Positions 11,511-25,200 of a stretch of DNA of 64,000 bases are shown one piece after another. The stretch's first letter is position 1, and every line of letters begins with the position of its first letter. A program made the translations under genes and the position numbers. The DNA comes from Oreocharis arfaki (taxonomy: Eukaryota > Chordata > Aves > Passeriformes > Paramythiidae): the NCBI GenBank assembly GCA_013398015.1, contig VZRR01004509.1, forward strand, positions 1 through 64,000, given 5' to 3'. The notes under the pieces were generated by a model. That model was not told the origin of the DNA. It saw only the letters and a list, made by a program, of their open reading frames with translations, and ran no database searches.

Positions 11511-14229
11511 CCTTCACATAGTTTCTATAAATTTCTGCAGCGTTTGAAGTTAAGGGAATTTTTTCATAGTCTTTATTAAGCTGGCCTAGGTTATTACTTT
11601 AAAAATTTTAGTAAGTGATGGGACAACATATAGTTATTAAATCAATGCAAATCTGACCAGGAAGGGTTTTGTTCAAACTTTCTGCTTTGACACAGAGAAG
11701 AGTTTTGTTGCAAAAACGTTTTCCATTCAAAATTAAAGAAGTGTGACTTTTCCAGACAAACGAAAAGTTATAATATATTGTTCTGTAACAAGATAAAGTT
11801 CTGTATCTTCAGAACAGACATCTGAGTGGCTGAAGGTTGCTGCTGCTGCTGGCAGTCGTCACTCTGCAGTGGGTAGATGCTCCAAGCCTAGTTATCACAA
11901 AAAGCACGCTGGGTTAGACAGCATTGGTTTGTGCTTCAGTTGGCAGAAAAGCTGTGCTGTCCCTGGGGAGCCTGATCCAAGGCAGAAGGAAAGCTTTTCC
12001 AGATCTGAGCTCTTTCTGTAGAGGAAATGGCATCTGCTTGCATTGTTTTGTACCTGTTTCGAGAGTCTCTGCTGAGTAGGCGTCTGCATTGGCGGCCGAG
12101 GCTGCCGAGCCAACGTGCCTCAGAAGCACTGCAATTCCCCTGTAATCCCTCCCGTGTGAATTCAGGCATACTCGAGCGAATTACTGGGAAGAAGGATGGG
12201 AATTGTGTTGTTCTAGTGGAAGCACTTTAGGAGCAGATAGTGAGTGCGGGGAATGATTCCTGCACTGATCATAACACAGTGTGCTAAAGTGCTGTTCCTT
12301 TGTCTCGCAGAGAAGACTTAAGGGAGTGCTTTGCTTTATTAAATGTCATTTATCCCTCAGCTCTTTTAGTTCTTCTCAATCTCCTCTTCCTTCTAGTGCT
12401 GAGGAAAACACAAGTCCACCCAGGACAATACTTGGTAGGTCATTTACTCAGCAAAAGTCCAGCAATGTCACTAAGAGATGAGGAGCCAAATTCCAAATAA
12501 CAGACAACTGTTCATAATGATGGACTTGAAGCTCTTCAAGCTTCAAATTGCAATCACTGTTTATAGCAACTTTAAAATACTGGTGTCCACATTTAAAACC
12601 TCAGCCCCGCTGTAGGGTAGACATGAAGAATTTCAATGTGGGCCTTCGTTAGGATAGATGAAGTCGTAAGGATGGCTGAAATGGATCTGCAGGTTTGCTA
12701 GCTTGAACGCTTTAAAAGTCTTGGTGTAAAGCCCAAAGTCTTTGTTTTAAAATGTGTGATTCCCAGCACTGTAGCTGCACAAGGTTGGGTGAAGTGTCCA
12801 TCCAACTTGGTATTTCTTTTTTTTTGAACTGTAGGCATTTGAGACTACTTAAGGAAAGAGCATTGAGAAAGGTGTGAAGCAGAGGTTGATATTTTTCCTA
12901 GTACACCTCCAATTTAAAGACTCCCTGGGGCAGTATGCATTAACAAGTGTTCTGGAAGGTGTCAAGATGGCACACTGATGTGCCTAGGCTCATTTTGATC
13001 ACTAGATAGATAAATACAGTGTTAAAATTGAACTAGTGTTTGTCATCTCTTCTACCCTAATAATTTCTTTCACAATCTATCTGATAAATTGCATTCAGTC
13101 TAGGAAATTCAGCCTTGTAGTCAAACTGTTAAAATCCCAAGAATGGCATTGTTCAGCTAAGTGGCACACATAACCTAAACCCAGTCCTTCGCCAATAGTA
13201 CACATTAATTATTATTTAAATACTTAAATATGGTCTTAGTTTGAATTAGCTGCAAAAAAATGCAGCTTGTTTTCTGGAAGACTCATCCAGTTGTTCTTTT
13301 TTATTGTTTCCATCACTATAGGGCAGAGTTAAGGCTGTTTAGATGCCCTCAACTGTAATTATGCTATTGCAAGCAATTTATGAAATGTTTACATGCATAT
13401 AATACATTGTATATTAACTTCATTAACCCTAATGCGCTTTGGATCTGGTCCAATGTTGATGTGTTGCTGAATTTGTAAAATGCTTTGAGATACTTCAGAT
13501 AAAAGGCACTGTGATAAAGTGGGAGTTAGTAATTACCATAAGCATGAGCAAGTGCTTGTATTTGACTCTAGCCATTGACCCATAACTCTTGGAAAGAAAT
13601 TGAAAACTGATAGATACTGCAGGGTAGCATCCCATCAGAAAAGCCATGCAATTTCCTCATCTCTAATCTAAGTACCCAGTTCTGAAGGCAGAGGGTGAGA
13701 CATTTCCCTCTGGTTACAGTCAAACAAAGTGCCGAGTGCTTCTTTTTCTGACTTGCTCTTTGTGCTGAGCTGTAGGCTCGCCTGAAGTGTGTCGCAGCCT
13801 CCGAAGCATCAGCGTGGCCAGCTACACTGTTCTGAAGACAGATCCATTCCACAGTGTCCTCCTTCCTCCCAGCTGTCATGACCATCCTTTCCCATATTGC
13901 CTTGGCACTGTGATACACGATGCACATGACGCACAGTCTTTGTGATCAATTGCCTTCTGGTGATCTGGTATCAGCGTTTACCTTCATGAAATTGCTCAGC
14001 TGAGTGTTGGCAAGGCTGCAGATTGACATGGTCAGGTACCCAGCAGAACAGGAATTCCCCACGCTCCAGATCTCATGAAATCTGGGCATCATCCGTTTGG
14101 CTGCCAGCAGTGAAACTTGGTTAGCATGAGACAAGGAGCAGATATCTGAGAATTTACGGTACAGTGTGTCTCACTGAAGCCAGGTCAGGAGGAATACAAG
14201 TGGTTTCAGTAAACGTGTGCTTGCTACAA
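11511..14229. other. Gene-free interval
   Basis: No exon is supported. A short (TGC)4 run lies near 11838. GC content rises slightly around 12080-12120 but without a CpG island. The open frame at 13568-13927 on the minus strand has no recognisable domain. The probable old repeat tail at 13474-13520 is listed separately. Confidence 0.6.
13474..13520 (+). mobile_element. Possible ancient L3/CR1- or SINE-type repeat tail
   Basis: GTAAAATGCTTTGAGATACT followed by GATAAAAGGCACTGTGATAA closely follows a tail seen widely in amniote genomes (GTAAAGCGCTTTGAGAT... then GAAAGGCGCTATATAA). The body upstream is not recognisable, so only the tail is called. The family name is uncertain. I recall it in old L3/CR1-like and related SINE elements. 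Confidence 0.35.
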
Positions 14230-14585
14230 CTGATGGGAGACCTCATCCCAGCCTCCAACTTCCTCACGAGGGAAAGCAGAGGGGCAGACGCTGAGCTCTT
14301 TTCTGCATGACCAGTGACAGGACTCGAGGGAATGGCCTGGAGCTGTGTCGGGGAAGGTTTAGGCTGGATAGGAGGAAGAGGTTCCTCACCCAGAGGATGG
14401 TTGGGCACTGGAACAGGCACCCCTGGGAAGCGCTCACAGTCCCAAGCCCGTTAGAGCTCACAGAGCATCTGGACAACATTCAACATTCTTGGGCACGTGG
14501 TGGGTTTTTGGAGCTGTTCTGTGAAGAACCAGGAGCTGGACTTTGGTCCTGGTTGAGTCCTTTCCAACCCAGGATATTCTGTGAT
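14230..14585 (+). mobile_element. CR1 LINE 3'-end fragment with degraded ORF2 C-terminus
   Basis: Translation shows a typical CR1 ORF2 C-terminal region: GDLIPASNFLTRESRGADAE (an R-DLI-A-FL-R-GAD type block) in one frame. In a second frame, starting about 14307, comes TSDRTRGNG followed by GRFRLDRRKRFLTQRMVGHW, a hallmark of this family. The frame change around 14300-14307 is explained by a one-base deletion against the family pattern. The 3' end has TTTCCAACCCAGGATATTCTGTGATG, the expected CR1 terminal motif with about one and a half octamer units. The copy is 5'-truncated, frameshifted and non-functional. It is better preserved than the copies at 11313 and 56425. Confidence 0.9.
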
Positions 14586-17500
14586 GTCAGCATAAGGAGG
14601 TTAAGCACATTCCTTCTGACGTAAGGAAGGAAGAGAAAACTTGCCTGTCTAGTTTGGTCAGTCAGCAACTACTAAGCACATCTTGTACTTTTCTTGAGAT
14701 TTATATTTGGGGATTTAAGTCACGTTTTTTGCTTTTTGAACAGAAATTGTTCAACCCCTGTATGTTTATACAGAAGATTCTAGTGGAGGTGATCCCAACG
14801 CTAACTGTCAATCACCGAATGCCACAATAGCATGGCCAAGAGCTCTCTGGACAGTAGGAAAAACATGGAAACACTTACAGAGGCTTACATGAAAAAGATA
14901 AATAACTTTAAAACAATCATTGACTCTTCTATTAACAACAGATAATGGCAAAAGGAACTTGGGGAAGAGAGCATGACCTCCAAAGACTTGAGGGTGGCGA
15001 TGCACTTTCATGTGTAAAGAGAAACATGCTACTGACATCACTCTATCTCTGCAAATTCCGAAAATAAAGTCCTTGGGGAGAGTTTTCATCCCTCTTGAAA
15101 GAATCACGCTGTCCCTGGCTCAGGAACATGAATTCATCAGCAGTGTGTTATTTGTCCTGCTGAGGGGTGCCCCTCTTCTGCCAAGTGGTGGTGGGTGTCC
15201 TGCAGATTGTAGCTCAGCTGTAGTGCTGCGTGGGGGCCTGAAGGCGCCACAGACAAAAGGGCTGAGCTTCCTCTGCATCTTCTAGTATTTAATGACTTTC
15301 CCATTGTATCAGAAATATTATTTATTGTATTTCCTATATGGCATGGTAAATATTTGTCATGCTAAGTAATCAGCATGTGTGTCATAGAAAAGATCACAAC
15401 AAATGTACCATTTGACAAGAGAGTTGTAAACAATTCCTTTCTTCTGGTGCCAGTTTTTGTGTACAAAAGCTACTCCTCACTGCTGCAGAGAGCACAGTGG
15501 AAGTCCCAAAAATGCAAATATCCTTAGTTAGAAGATGGATGTCAGAACCATCCCCATCATTTATAGGGCAGCTCTGTTTCTGGACAGAAAATGTCCTTAA
15601 TGTATTTAAAACCAAAATTAAAAAAAACTACTGGCAGCAAGGGGTTCAAACCCTCCTCGCCCAATGAGAAAGAAGTTAAGTGTGCTGTGAGGCACTAGAT
15701 ATAATCTGCTTACAAAGAGGGCATATTTTTGCCAGTAAAGCAATTTATTTAGAAAAACAGACATATCAATCTCAGGTAATTACAAATTGCAACAGGAAAA
15801 TTAAAGTAAGTATCTCAGAGGCACTTGTTGTGGAAGGAATTTTCAAATAGAAACATACTGGGTGGAAAAATACAATATGTATTGTTTCTGTCCACAGTCT
15901 AGATTAGTTGTTGCATTAATATGCACTAATGTACATTTATGTACTCCTGCTAATCATATCCAGAGCACTTCTGAAGTAAATAGACTCACTGTGTTCTAGC
16001 TAGTCCTGTTGTACAAAGCACAGCACTAATCAAGCAAGTTATCTGTGCAATTAGGGAATAGAAATCACTGGGGACATCATGTATTATGATTTGTCTGCTC
16101 TGTTTTTAAGATCCTGAAATGCAAATAGATAATAAATTTTGTTAGTGGTAAATTTTTATTATTCGGTCTTGAAATCAGTGTTAGACAGGCACCCAAATGG
16201 CACATGCTGTCAGAAATTGCTGCCTTCTTTCATCCCTTCCCCCCTCCCACTCCCCATGCATGACATGTTGTTGAAGCACCTAACCTTCCTTCCTTGCCAG
16301 AAAGGCAAGAATGGGGCTACTGTTAGGTCCTGAGCTATCCTAGAGCAGATGCTTTTCTCTGCCTTGCAGCACAGGGAAGGAAGGGACAGAGGCAAGAAAT
16401 CAGAGGCAGTCAGGGAAGCAAATGCTCTGATGTGCAAAACACTCTGAAATGCCCCTTCTGGCAGAGAGTATCCCTGAGTCTGGGGGAGGAGGGTGTCCTT
16501 GGGCTGGGCATCAGGAACCAAGAACTTTCTCTTTTGTTTGAAAAATTCCCATCATGAAATCTCTGGCAGCCTGAGTGCTGTCATTCCTCTTGGAGCTCCA
16601 GAACCAGAGTACAATAAAGATTGTGGCAGTGGAGGCCATCAGTGCAAACCAAGCACGCCCTGGCCTGGGTGGCCCAGGAGAGTGACAGTGGCCAAACTAA
16701 CTGATTTTTGAGAAGTAGGAAAGGCTTTGCACATAGAGAGCAATCATCTCTTCCACATGTTTGCTTGAACCATTCATACTTTGGCTAGAGTATAGGCTTG
16801 AAGTCCCAAAATTACTTTTTGGGGCTTCTTCTGCATTTCTATTTATAGCCTCAGAAAACTGTTGTTATAAAACCACATTTAAGGTACATCATTTGAGAGG
16901 ATGCAGCACCACATTGGTTCTGGAAATCAGTAACCAAAGATGGTCTGTGCATGGAGGAACAAAGGACATGTGTCTGAACCAGAAAGAAAACTCACATAGT
17001 TAACATATTTTCAAGCAGAAGTTACCTAATGGAGAAATTTAATCAAATATCCTTAGTCCTTCAGGCAAGTCAGTGCAAAGCTGCGATGGAAAAGCAGCAA
17101 ACAGGATAGGAGATCCCTTACCAAGGTCTTACAGGAAGGTAAATGTACAAGCTGAGAAGGATCTGGCCCATAATATTTGTATATTCAGATTTTCTTTATC
17201 ATATCATTTGTTTCCCATATAATAATGTAAAATTGTATCAAGTCATAGAAGACCACTAGTAGTTTTTAATCAGATGTTGGCGTGAGAATGCAGAATGCAC
17301 AGAGTGAATTGTTCATCCCTCTGCAGAGGCGGAGAAATTTCTTTTCTAAATATGAATAGTTTTGAAGGCAGGATACATCCCACTTGTTTTTACAAGTAGA
17401 AAAATGACTTAAATATATTTGAAGGCACTTTATTTTCTCTGAATTGGTTTCTTATCTCCAAGTGATATAAGCCAAGCACATGTGAGGTCTTTCTGGGGGA

Positions 17501-18517
17501 CAGAGGATTGGTGTCAGTGTGCCATAAATAGAGCTCTCAAACAGCCAGGCCTGGGAGCTCTGAATTAAGGGCAGCAGTTAGAGGGTGCCGAGGTGGATGT
17601 GGACAGCAGGAATTTATCCACAGTTAGCTCTGAAAGAAAACCCTCCTTGCACATGTGTATTGACCAGTGCATCCCAGGGGTGCTTGCTGTCAGGTAATCC
17701 ATCGATTGCAGACGGATTGCTGCAGCAAGGAGAAGCTCTCAGTCAAAATATGGTTCTCTTGCAGCAAGACGCACAGCAGCTGGAGCTGGCCAAAATTATT
17801 AACTGCCAAAAACGTAGCTGGCATGTTCGATCATCCCCCTCCACTCTTCCCTCAGATCCCTGAATATACGTGTGTTCAGATCTGTTTTTTTCTGGGTGTT
17901 TGAATAAAGAGGGTTTGTTTTTCATGGACTTTCACTAGCAGATAAATCAATAGTCGTAGTCCTGAGGGGCAAGGGGGTGACATTGCCAGCCAACCACAGG
18001 GCTTGAGCCACAGCCTGTGGAAATCATCTGCTGAGAGAGGTAAAACACATTCAGGCTGCAGAGAAAGGGAAAATGGAGCAAAGAAACTAAACTTAGTTAG
18101 TGGAAATCAGAAAGGAGGAAGAGCTGCAGATGTTGGGGAGACTGAATGAGACAAACCATGCTGTCTGTTCAGTGCTTCTTTCTCTCCATATTTCTCATGT
18201 CTGCTGGTCTCTGGAATTTTATGGGAGGTTTGCACTCATTTATAAGGTTATTTTCAAAATGAAGATCCTGGGATTTGTTAAAGTAAGAGGAAATAAATTT
18301 ATTGCTGGGTTTTCAATATTCTGGTGTTTTTGTTATTGAGGTGCTATAATTTATAACCAGTAACTTTTCTTGGCACCTCTTCATTGTTTGATGTTAACTA
18401 AATGAAAAATTCAAATTGCAAATATTAATCTGAGTTACAGATGTTTCAAAAAGAGAAAAGAGTTTCACTTTCCTCATACAGACTTTATAGGTGCAATATC
18501 TTGTTTTGGAGGGAGGG
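14586..18517. other. Gene-free interval
   Basis: No coding exon or RNA gene is supported. Around 15630-15660 a short GGGGTTCAAACCCTC string resembles a tRNA T-arm or Pol III B-box, but no matching A-box or cloverleaf surrounds it. At 15358-15377 there is a 6-base-arm inverted repeat (CATGCT...AGCATG). Two octamer-like ATGCAAAT sites lie near 15513 and 16121. Confidence 0.6.
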
Positions 18518-18609
18518 AAATAAAAAAAAAAAACCAAAAAACAAACCAACAAAATAAAGCAAAAGCAAACAAAAGCCCACCAAACCCCCAAAAACTAAAC
18601 CCACAACCT
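18518..18609. repeat. A/C-rich low-complexity tract
   Basis: A run of 12 A followed by a long A/C mosaic (CCAAAAAACAAACC, GCAAAAGCAAAC, CCACCAAACCCCC) with almost no T. It is the longest of the A/C-rich tracts in the window. No retroposon body or target duplication is evident beside it. Confidence 0.75.
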
Positions 18610-21600
18610 CCAGAGGGTTTCAGAAAAGCATGCCCAGAGGCTCTGGCTCAGTGAAGTGCTGCAGCACCCGCTTGGTTTCCAGGAGCAGTGCCTCTTTCAG
18701 CATCAATAGCAGAGCACTTAGAGCACTGATCAAGCAACTTGCTCATTGGAGACAAGATTAGCTTGAGCTGATCATATCTGTAGCAGCTTCTGTCTCCTTC
18801 AGACCTTTCTCCACTCCCTTAAGCAGAAAATAAGAAGAATGTGTTTTTATACCTCTGTGGAAAATGGATTTGGGCTTCTCTGGAAATGTTGCCCTTCTGT
18901 TTATATTGGACCTGCTTGCAGATGGGTCAATCAACAGTGCCTTTGTGTGTGCTGTTCTGGCCACCAGTGTCAGAAGGTCATGCTCTTTTCTCTTAATTAA
19001 AAAAAGGGGGGAGGAGTTTTTAATAACACTTAATTTTTTAAAAAACTACTTTATGAAACATCTACCAGTCAGTGATGTTTTGTTATACAATTCAGTATGC
19101 TTCTATAAAATTCAGTGCCAAAGCAAAAAATGGGATGGTGAAATGCTTTCAGTCCAGAAACTCAGCTGGAGTGCAGCTCTGCTGCTTTGCAGAGAATCTG
19201 AGCTCTCTGGAATACACACTTGAATTGTCATGTAGTCCCAAATACACGCCTTGGATGTGGGCCTCAACCTCCATTGGATGGGATAAGCTGGGTAATTGTG
19301 GGTGGGAATGTGGTGCCATCTGAGTGCTCTTCTGTACAGCATCTGCTCTGTCAAGGGGATTGTGTCAAATCTGGCTGGATTTCGGTGACTCCAGTGTTTC
19401 AGTACTCTGTCACCACAACATCAGGGCACATCCAGGTCCTCTGGGTCCCATTTTTGTTAGTAGAATAACTTTACTTTTAATCTTCTTCCCACGTCCTCTT
19501 CTTCCAGTTACCAGGCTAATGAAGCATCCCTTTCCATGCCAGGCCCTCCCTCTCTGGTGTCTGTCGGTTTTGGTGTTAATGGGCAGGGTGACAGAGGATA
19601 GAGGACAGGGCAGGGTTCAGTTTGCCCCAGGATCACAGTCAGTGTACCACTAGTTCAAAAAAAAAAATCTTTAAAAAGGGGCATTTTTTTGAGTAGCTGA
19701 CAACAACCTACTTTTGCCAAAACTGTCAGTTCAGGCAATGAAGTCAGATGAAGAAAATGAAAGTTTACAGGTGCCATGGCTAAGTGCATTCCTTTCCACC
19801 TGAATCCAAACAATGTGGACCCTCACATTCAAAAGCATGAAATACAATTGTGGCTGATGCTCACACAACACCTTGGATGCGGAAGGACAGCAATTTTTAG
19901 GTTCTGAGACACTTGAAGATGCGACTTTTGTCCCTGTAGCTGCTGAAGTTGTCTGTCTTATTTCTTGGATCCTCTCTGTACAACGTTTCTGAACAGGCAC
20001 CTGAGGACTTGCAAGGCAATGCAAAATGACATTGGAGATACCAGTCCCAAACAGAGACAGGTGAATGTATGATAGATACCAAAAGGTCAAATTCTGCACT
20101 AACATTTACCAAGACGTCTCTGTAGGTCTTGATATTTTATTCTATTATCCTTGTGCTTCCGTTTTATATTTATGTTTTCTAGATTCTACAGTTCTCACCT
20201 CCAAGCACACCTCTTATTTTAACCATCTCTTTGTACCTGTCCTCCTCTATGTGTTAAAATAATTGCTATGTACCTCGCTTTCATTTACATGAAGTTATTT
20301 CAGGGTGATAAATTGGTGCGCTACAAAAGCATGAATATGTTTATAGAATATAGGCTAAAACCCCGGTTTTCTCAGAAATCAAATCAAGTAAACATCTGGT
20401 AGATAACTTGGGGGACCTTGAAAGAGGAAACTGTTAGGAGAATCCAACATTCTGGGCATAGCATCTTACTAAATGCCAACAGTCATAGCTGTGGAGCAGA
20501 GAACAAAATGACCGGAGAATTGCTGAGTTTAGGTTGCAATAGGAAGAAAGCATAGAAAGGCAGAGAACCTTTAAGTCTAGACTTGGTGGGAGCAATTTAA
20601 AAGTCCCTTGCAGGGCTTGTTTTACTTAAAGACAATCAATAGAGGCAGAAGTAGGAAGTCTCTTAAGCCTCAAGTTATGGCCCTCTGTGGATACCATGAA
20701 GTTAAAAGAAGTTTTGCCCCATTTTCTAATGGTAGCTAGGTAAAACCAAGATATTAACTGCAAAAAATCCAGAAAGCCAAACGTATCCTGAAATTTCTGA
20801 AGGCCAGGAAATAGTTGGTCTGAATCCTGAACTCTGCTCTTTGGATTTGTGAATGCATCAGTAACTTACATTACTCATTACTGCCTGCAGATCATGGGAT
20901 GTGACAGCTTTGAGGGTCTCCATGTCCAGTATGGTCTCATGCTGACTGTAATTTAAAAGGTGGTGTTTGAAGAACTTAAAGATGACAAAGTTAAGGTCTA
21001 ATTTGTTTGGAAATGCTAAAGTTCTTTGTGCCACCTCCGTTCAACATCCTTGTTCATGCCCTAAAATACACTGTTTTAAGTACTTGATAATTTATAGCAA
21101 TGTGCTGCTTCTCTTTCTGAATTTGAGTATCTGCCATGGGTTGTAAAAGGATCTTGCAAAATAGAAGGGATTTCAGACTTAAAACTCTGTGCTGTTTGAG
21201 GTTGTGGAGGGGCACTCACCTTGTCAAAGCTTCCTCAGTGATGGGCAATTGCTTAACAGGGTCTTTTGTACAGGCAGTGTGTTGGAAGCATTACTGTCAC
21301 CTCGTGTATCTTCCCTTAAGTTAAATCAGAAGGACATATCTGGCCATTAAAATGTAACATCTGAAAAAATGGTGTGAACTGCTTGTGAAGCTCCACGTGA
21401 AACAACTTTATTTAAAGGTATTTCTGAGCTTTTTTCCTTCTATTGTAAGCCCTAAGCCCTTACCCTCAACCAGAACACGATTGTAAATTAAATGTATTCA
21501 TAGATGCTGCAAGACAAGACAATGCAAGACAAGACAATGAAGTGGGAATAATCCTCTGGTAATTGCACCGCTCATAGCAAATTGTCTTTTTTTTCTTTTC

Positions 21601-22171
21601 TACCCTTTTGTATGTTAGTTGCTTCCTCAGCAAAAATCTTAGTCACACGGGATAGGGTTTTTAAAAACATTCCAGAGTTAACAGAGCCATAGAAATGTGA
21701 AGCATTCTTCTTGCAGTAATATTGCTAATCATAAAATGATATGTGATTAAGTGCAAATTAAGTAGTAAAACAAAATAACTGAGTGAGTAAAAAGATCATT
21801 AAACTGAACAGAAGGTGATATTAGGAGCATAAAACCACTGAGAAACAAGTTCATATCAGAGTAACAAATAGGTTCTCTAATCTGAGATCTGTATCTCTCA
21901 GATTGTACTCAAAAAGCGCTTCCTCTCTTTTAAGGGAAGCGGGTCTTTAAGTACTCAGAATGCAGGAGCAGGTTTCCCTCCTTGTCTGTCTGCATGAGGC
22001 GAACACGATGGGCAAAGAGATTACAAAGAAATAAAAGGATATTTGAAGTGTCAGTGATGACAAAGTATGATCCAATTCTGCTGCTGGTCTTTTTAAGTAG
22101 AGTGGTAAAACTGTATTTTTATGTAAAGTGACTTTCCCCTTTTGGTTCATCTCCCTATTTAAAGTGCATAT
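18610..22171. other. Gene-free interval
   Basis: No exon, RNA gene or clear mobile element is seen. A short tandem duplication at 21509-21538 is listed separately. Frames at 18864-19223 and 19731-20105 are uninterrupted for about 120 codons but have overlapping competitors and no recognisable domain. Confidence 0.6.
21509..21538. repeat. Perfect 15-base tandem duplication
   Basis: GCAAGACAAGACAAT occurs twice head to tail without mismatch. Each unit itself holds an internal AAGAC repeat, so replication slippage is a simple origin. Identical copies suggest a recent event. Confidence 0.9.
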
Positions 22172-22208
22172 GGAAGCAGCAGCAGCAGCAGCAACTGCTG
22201 TTGCTTCC
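22172..22208. repeat. CAG trinucleotide run inside an imperfect hairpin
   Basis: GGAAG is followed by six CAG-phase triplets, then AACTGCTGTTGCTTCC. The right side is the reverse complement of the left apart from one mismatch in the stem, giving GGAAGCA pairing with TGCTTCC and CAGCAG with CTGCTG. Simple CAG runs without a complementary flank are more usual. Confidence 0.85.
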
Positions 22209-25200
22209 TTTCACGGGTGAGTTTTGATCAGAACTAGGCTTTTGATGTCAGGTAACGTTTATTCTATTTCATTGGAAACAGTTACGTGATCTCTGTCAAA
22301 GAGCAAGCGCTTTGCTTATCCTCCATCTGCAACCTTACTTTTAGAATTAGCCCTGGGCGCTCGCGAGTCGCATCTCTGAACTGCTGCATCCCAACACGCT
22401 TTGTGTTTCACCAGTGAATTGTGCAAGCACAAGCCTTTGTGTACATAGAGCAGTTCCGTAGTTTTGTCTCCTACTTCAGTGGATTCTTTGTGCCATTCCC
22501 ATGTTGCCTATATTTTTTGGCTTTTGTGTGCAATGCAGCTTGCTTCACTTGCGGTGTGCTGCAGCTCGCTCGTGTTTGCTGCTGGATGAGAGAGTCAGCA
22601 TTTCTCTGATTTTCGTTTTCCGTGACTCCACATCATTCTCAAATAACATCATTCTTTATTTGGCATGACACTGCATTTATCATAAAAGGAAGAATAGGAC
22701 AGGCAACACTTCATAAAATTAGAAATAACAAAGTATAATATAGAAGAGAAAAAAATGTGAGTTTGTTTAGGTATTATGGTGAAACCAACAGCAGACTTTC
22801 CCACTGATAATGTATCAAATGTAAAAGTTGTGGACCAGTATTTTAGAGGGAAAACTGTATTTTAGATTTTAGGTCACTGAAGAATATTATTGCTGAGGAT
22901 TAGATTTGCAACAAAAAGGTACTATAGTCCTGATGAGGGAAACAGAATTGTAAAGCTCAAGTAGCTGTGCATAACTGCAAACCAGATGCTACAGCACACT
23001 TCTGATCTAACCACTCAGCCAACATCCATATTGGAAACGGAAATAGTTTCCAGGAGAGGAATGAGGTTCATCCATTCTCTCTGAATAAATACAGTTGTCT
23101 TTGCTTGTCTCCGTCATTGTCCTCATCCTATGAACTTATACGTATGAGGGCCAGATTTTTTCTCTGTGTAGAGAAGCAAGGCTTATTGCTGGCTTCTCTA
23201 ACTTGGAAGCTTCTGTCTGTAACAATTTCACCAACAATGAGGATGTTTATTGAGTAGAAACCCACTAGAGGTTGGGCATTTCAATTAGAGAACAACACTC
23301 CTTGCCAGAGCCTACCATAGCAGATGTCTCATTTTCTAATACAGTACTGAATTCTTCCTAACATTTAAATTTTCATCATGGCAATGCTGTTCTGCAGATA
23401 TGGAGGCAAACTAAATTAATCTGTTGTGCTTTAAGGGGAGGAGAAAGGGTTTGAGTCTTTGTGCATGTGTGTGTGAAGAATATGCCATGACAAATAGCAA
23501 AACTCTTGACGGCTTTGTTACGGCTGTTGTTTGTTTTTTAAGTAGTAGAAAAGTATTCTGAAGACATATGGAAATGCAAAAGAGTCTAAGAAATGAGAAC
23601 TATCTGATGGGATACATGATGAAAAGCAGGTGTACTGTGTGGGAGGGCAGTGGAATAGCCTCCAGGACTTTATTTATGAGAATGTCCTTTATCTCTGTCT
23701 TCCTACAGCAGATATGTGGCAAAACTGTCTTTTCAAAAGTGGATCAAAGAACGCTACCCATACATTCTTCTCATCTCCCATTCATCCTTCCATGTCTGTC
23801 ATACAACCCATTTATTTTAGGCTCCAAGGAAAGTGGAGAATTAAATTTTCTGCCAACTTGATTTCAATGCCATCTTCTTTTGTTTTTCAGATTAATTGGT
23901 GCACAGCGTGATGTTCTTAAATAAGCTGTTATCTAACACAGTGAAAGTGATGGAGAGGCAAGGGGATACGTGATAGTGACAGTGCAGCTGCTCCCTTATA
24001 GGAGTGCTGTGGCTTTTCAGATGTGACTTGTGGTCTTCAGGTGCTCTTCAGTAAATCACTGATGGTCCCAAGACTAGATAAGTTCAATGGATGTAGGCAC
24101 AGAAACATAATGTCATTTCATACTAAAGTTCACCCAGAGTCATCAGAAAGACTAATAACTTGCCAAGTACTACTTAGGTGCCCTGTGCACCTTTAGGGTT
24201 ATTTTCTCATGTCATGGGCATGCTGAGATGCATCTTGCAAATGAGTTGAGACCTGGGTTGTCCTTTCCTGAAGCTATTCAAACACCCTCCTAAATTTTTC
24301 CTCTCTGACAATATTTTCTAATAGAAGCATGTTAGAAAAGCATTGGCTTCTGTTTACTTGAAGGCAAAGAGAAACAGCCATTAGTTGGACATTTTCCTTC
24401 AAAAAGGAAACAGTGTCTTTTCTAAAATCACAATTAAAGCAGCCTTGCTATTATTAGATCCTTTTGGCAAAACCTGTTACCCTGTCTCTACGAGGAACGA
24501 TGAGGGCAAGTGAGGGTGGAGAAGGGGGAAAGTAATGATGAGAGAACAGCTGGAAATTAAAGCCCACAGAAATATGGGGGCTTAGTCTCATCCTGCGCCG
24601 CCTTTGGATCCATCTCTATTCTCGCTGAGATCAGTGGCATGGCTCCCACTTCCTGCAAAAGCATGAGAAGGAATGCTGAACCCGCAGTGCTGTCTGTTTT
24701 CTTAGGATACATGTTTTGGAGATGAAGAGAAATGGGAAATCATCAAACACACTGTCAGCAGTTGCATAATTGACTGTTTGTCCGCTGCTGTGTGATAGCT
24801 GCAGATAAGAGCATGGGGCCTCAGCTCGCTGTAGGTCCATCATTGCCCTTCTGCACACCCCTTGGTAAAGACGTGGAGCAGACTTTCCAAGACAGATGTG
24901 CTAAAAGGAACAGAATAACTGGGATCATCTATATCCATGGATTTTATGAATGGTATATTGGAAAGAGCATTAAATACCAACATGAGTCCAAGTATGAAAC
25001 CTGCATTCTGTTCCAAGCTCACAGATGGATAATTCACTATGCAAGAGATTTTCATGACCAACATTTCAAGCAATCCTGTTTGCCTTGGACCAGCTTCCTT
25101 TTAAAAGAGAAAAAAAATCTTAACTTTTTGTATCTGGAAGTTTTGATTTCTTTTGGATAGAGTGTAAAGAGAGGAAGCAAAGAAAAAAGCTGCCTGAGGA

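Noticed and set aside
15625..15665. tRNA-like GGTTCAAACC string
   Set aside because: No cloverleaf, no A-box at the right distance, and stem pairing fails.
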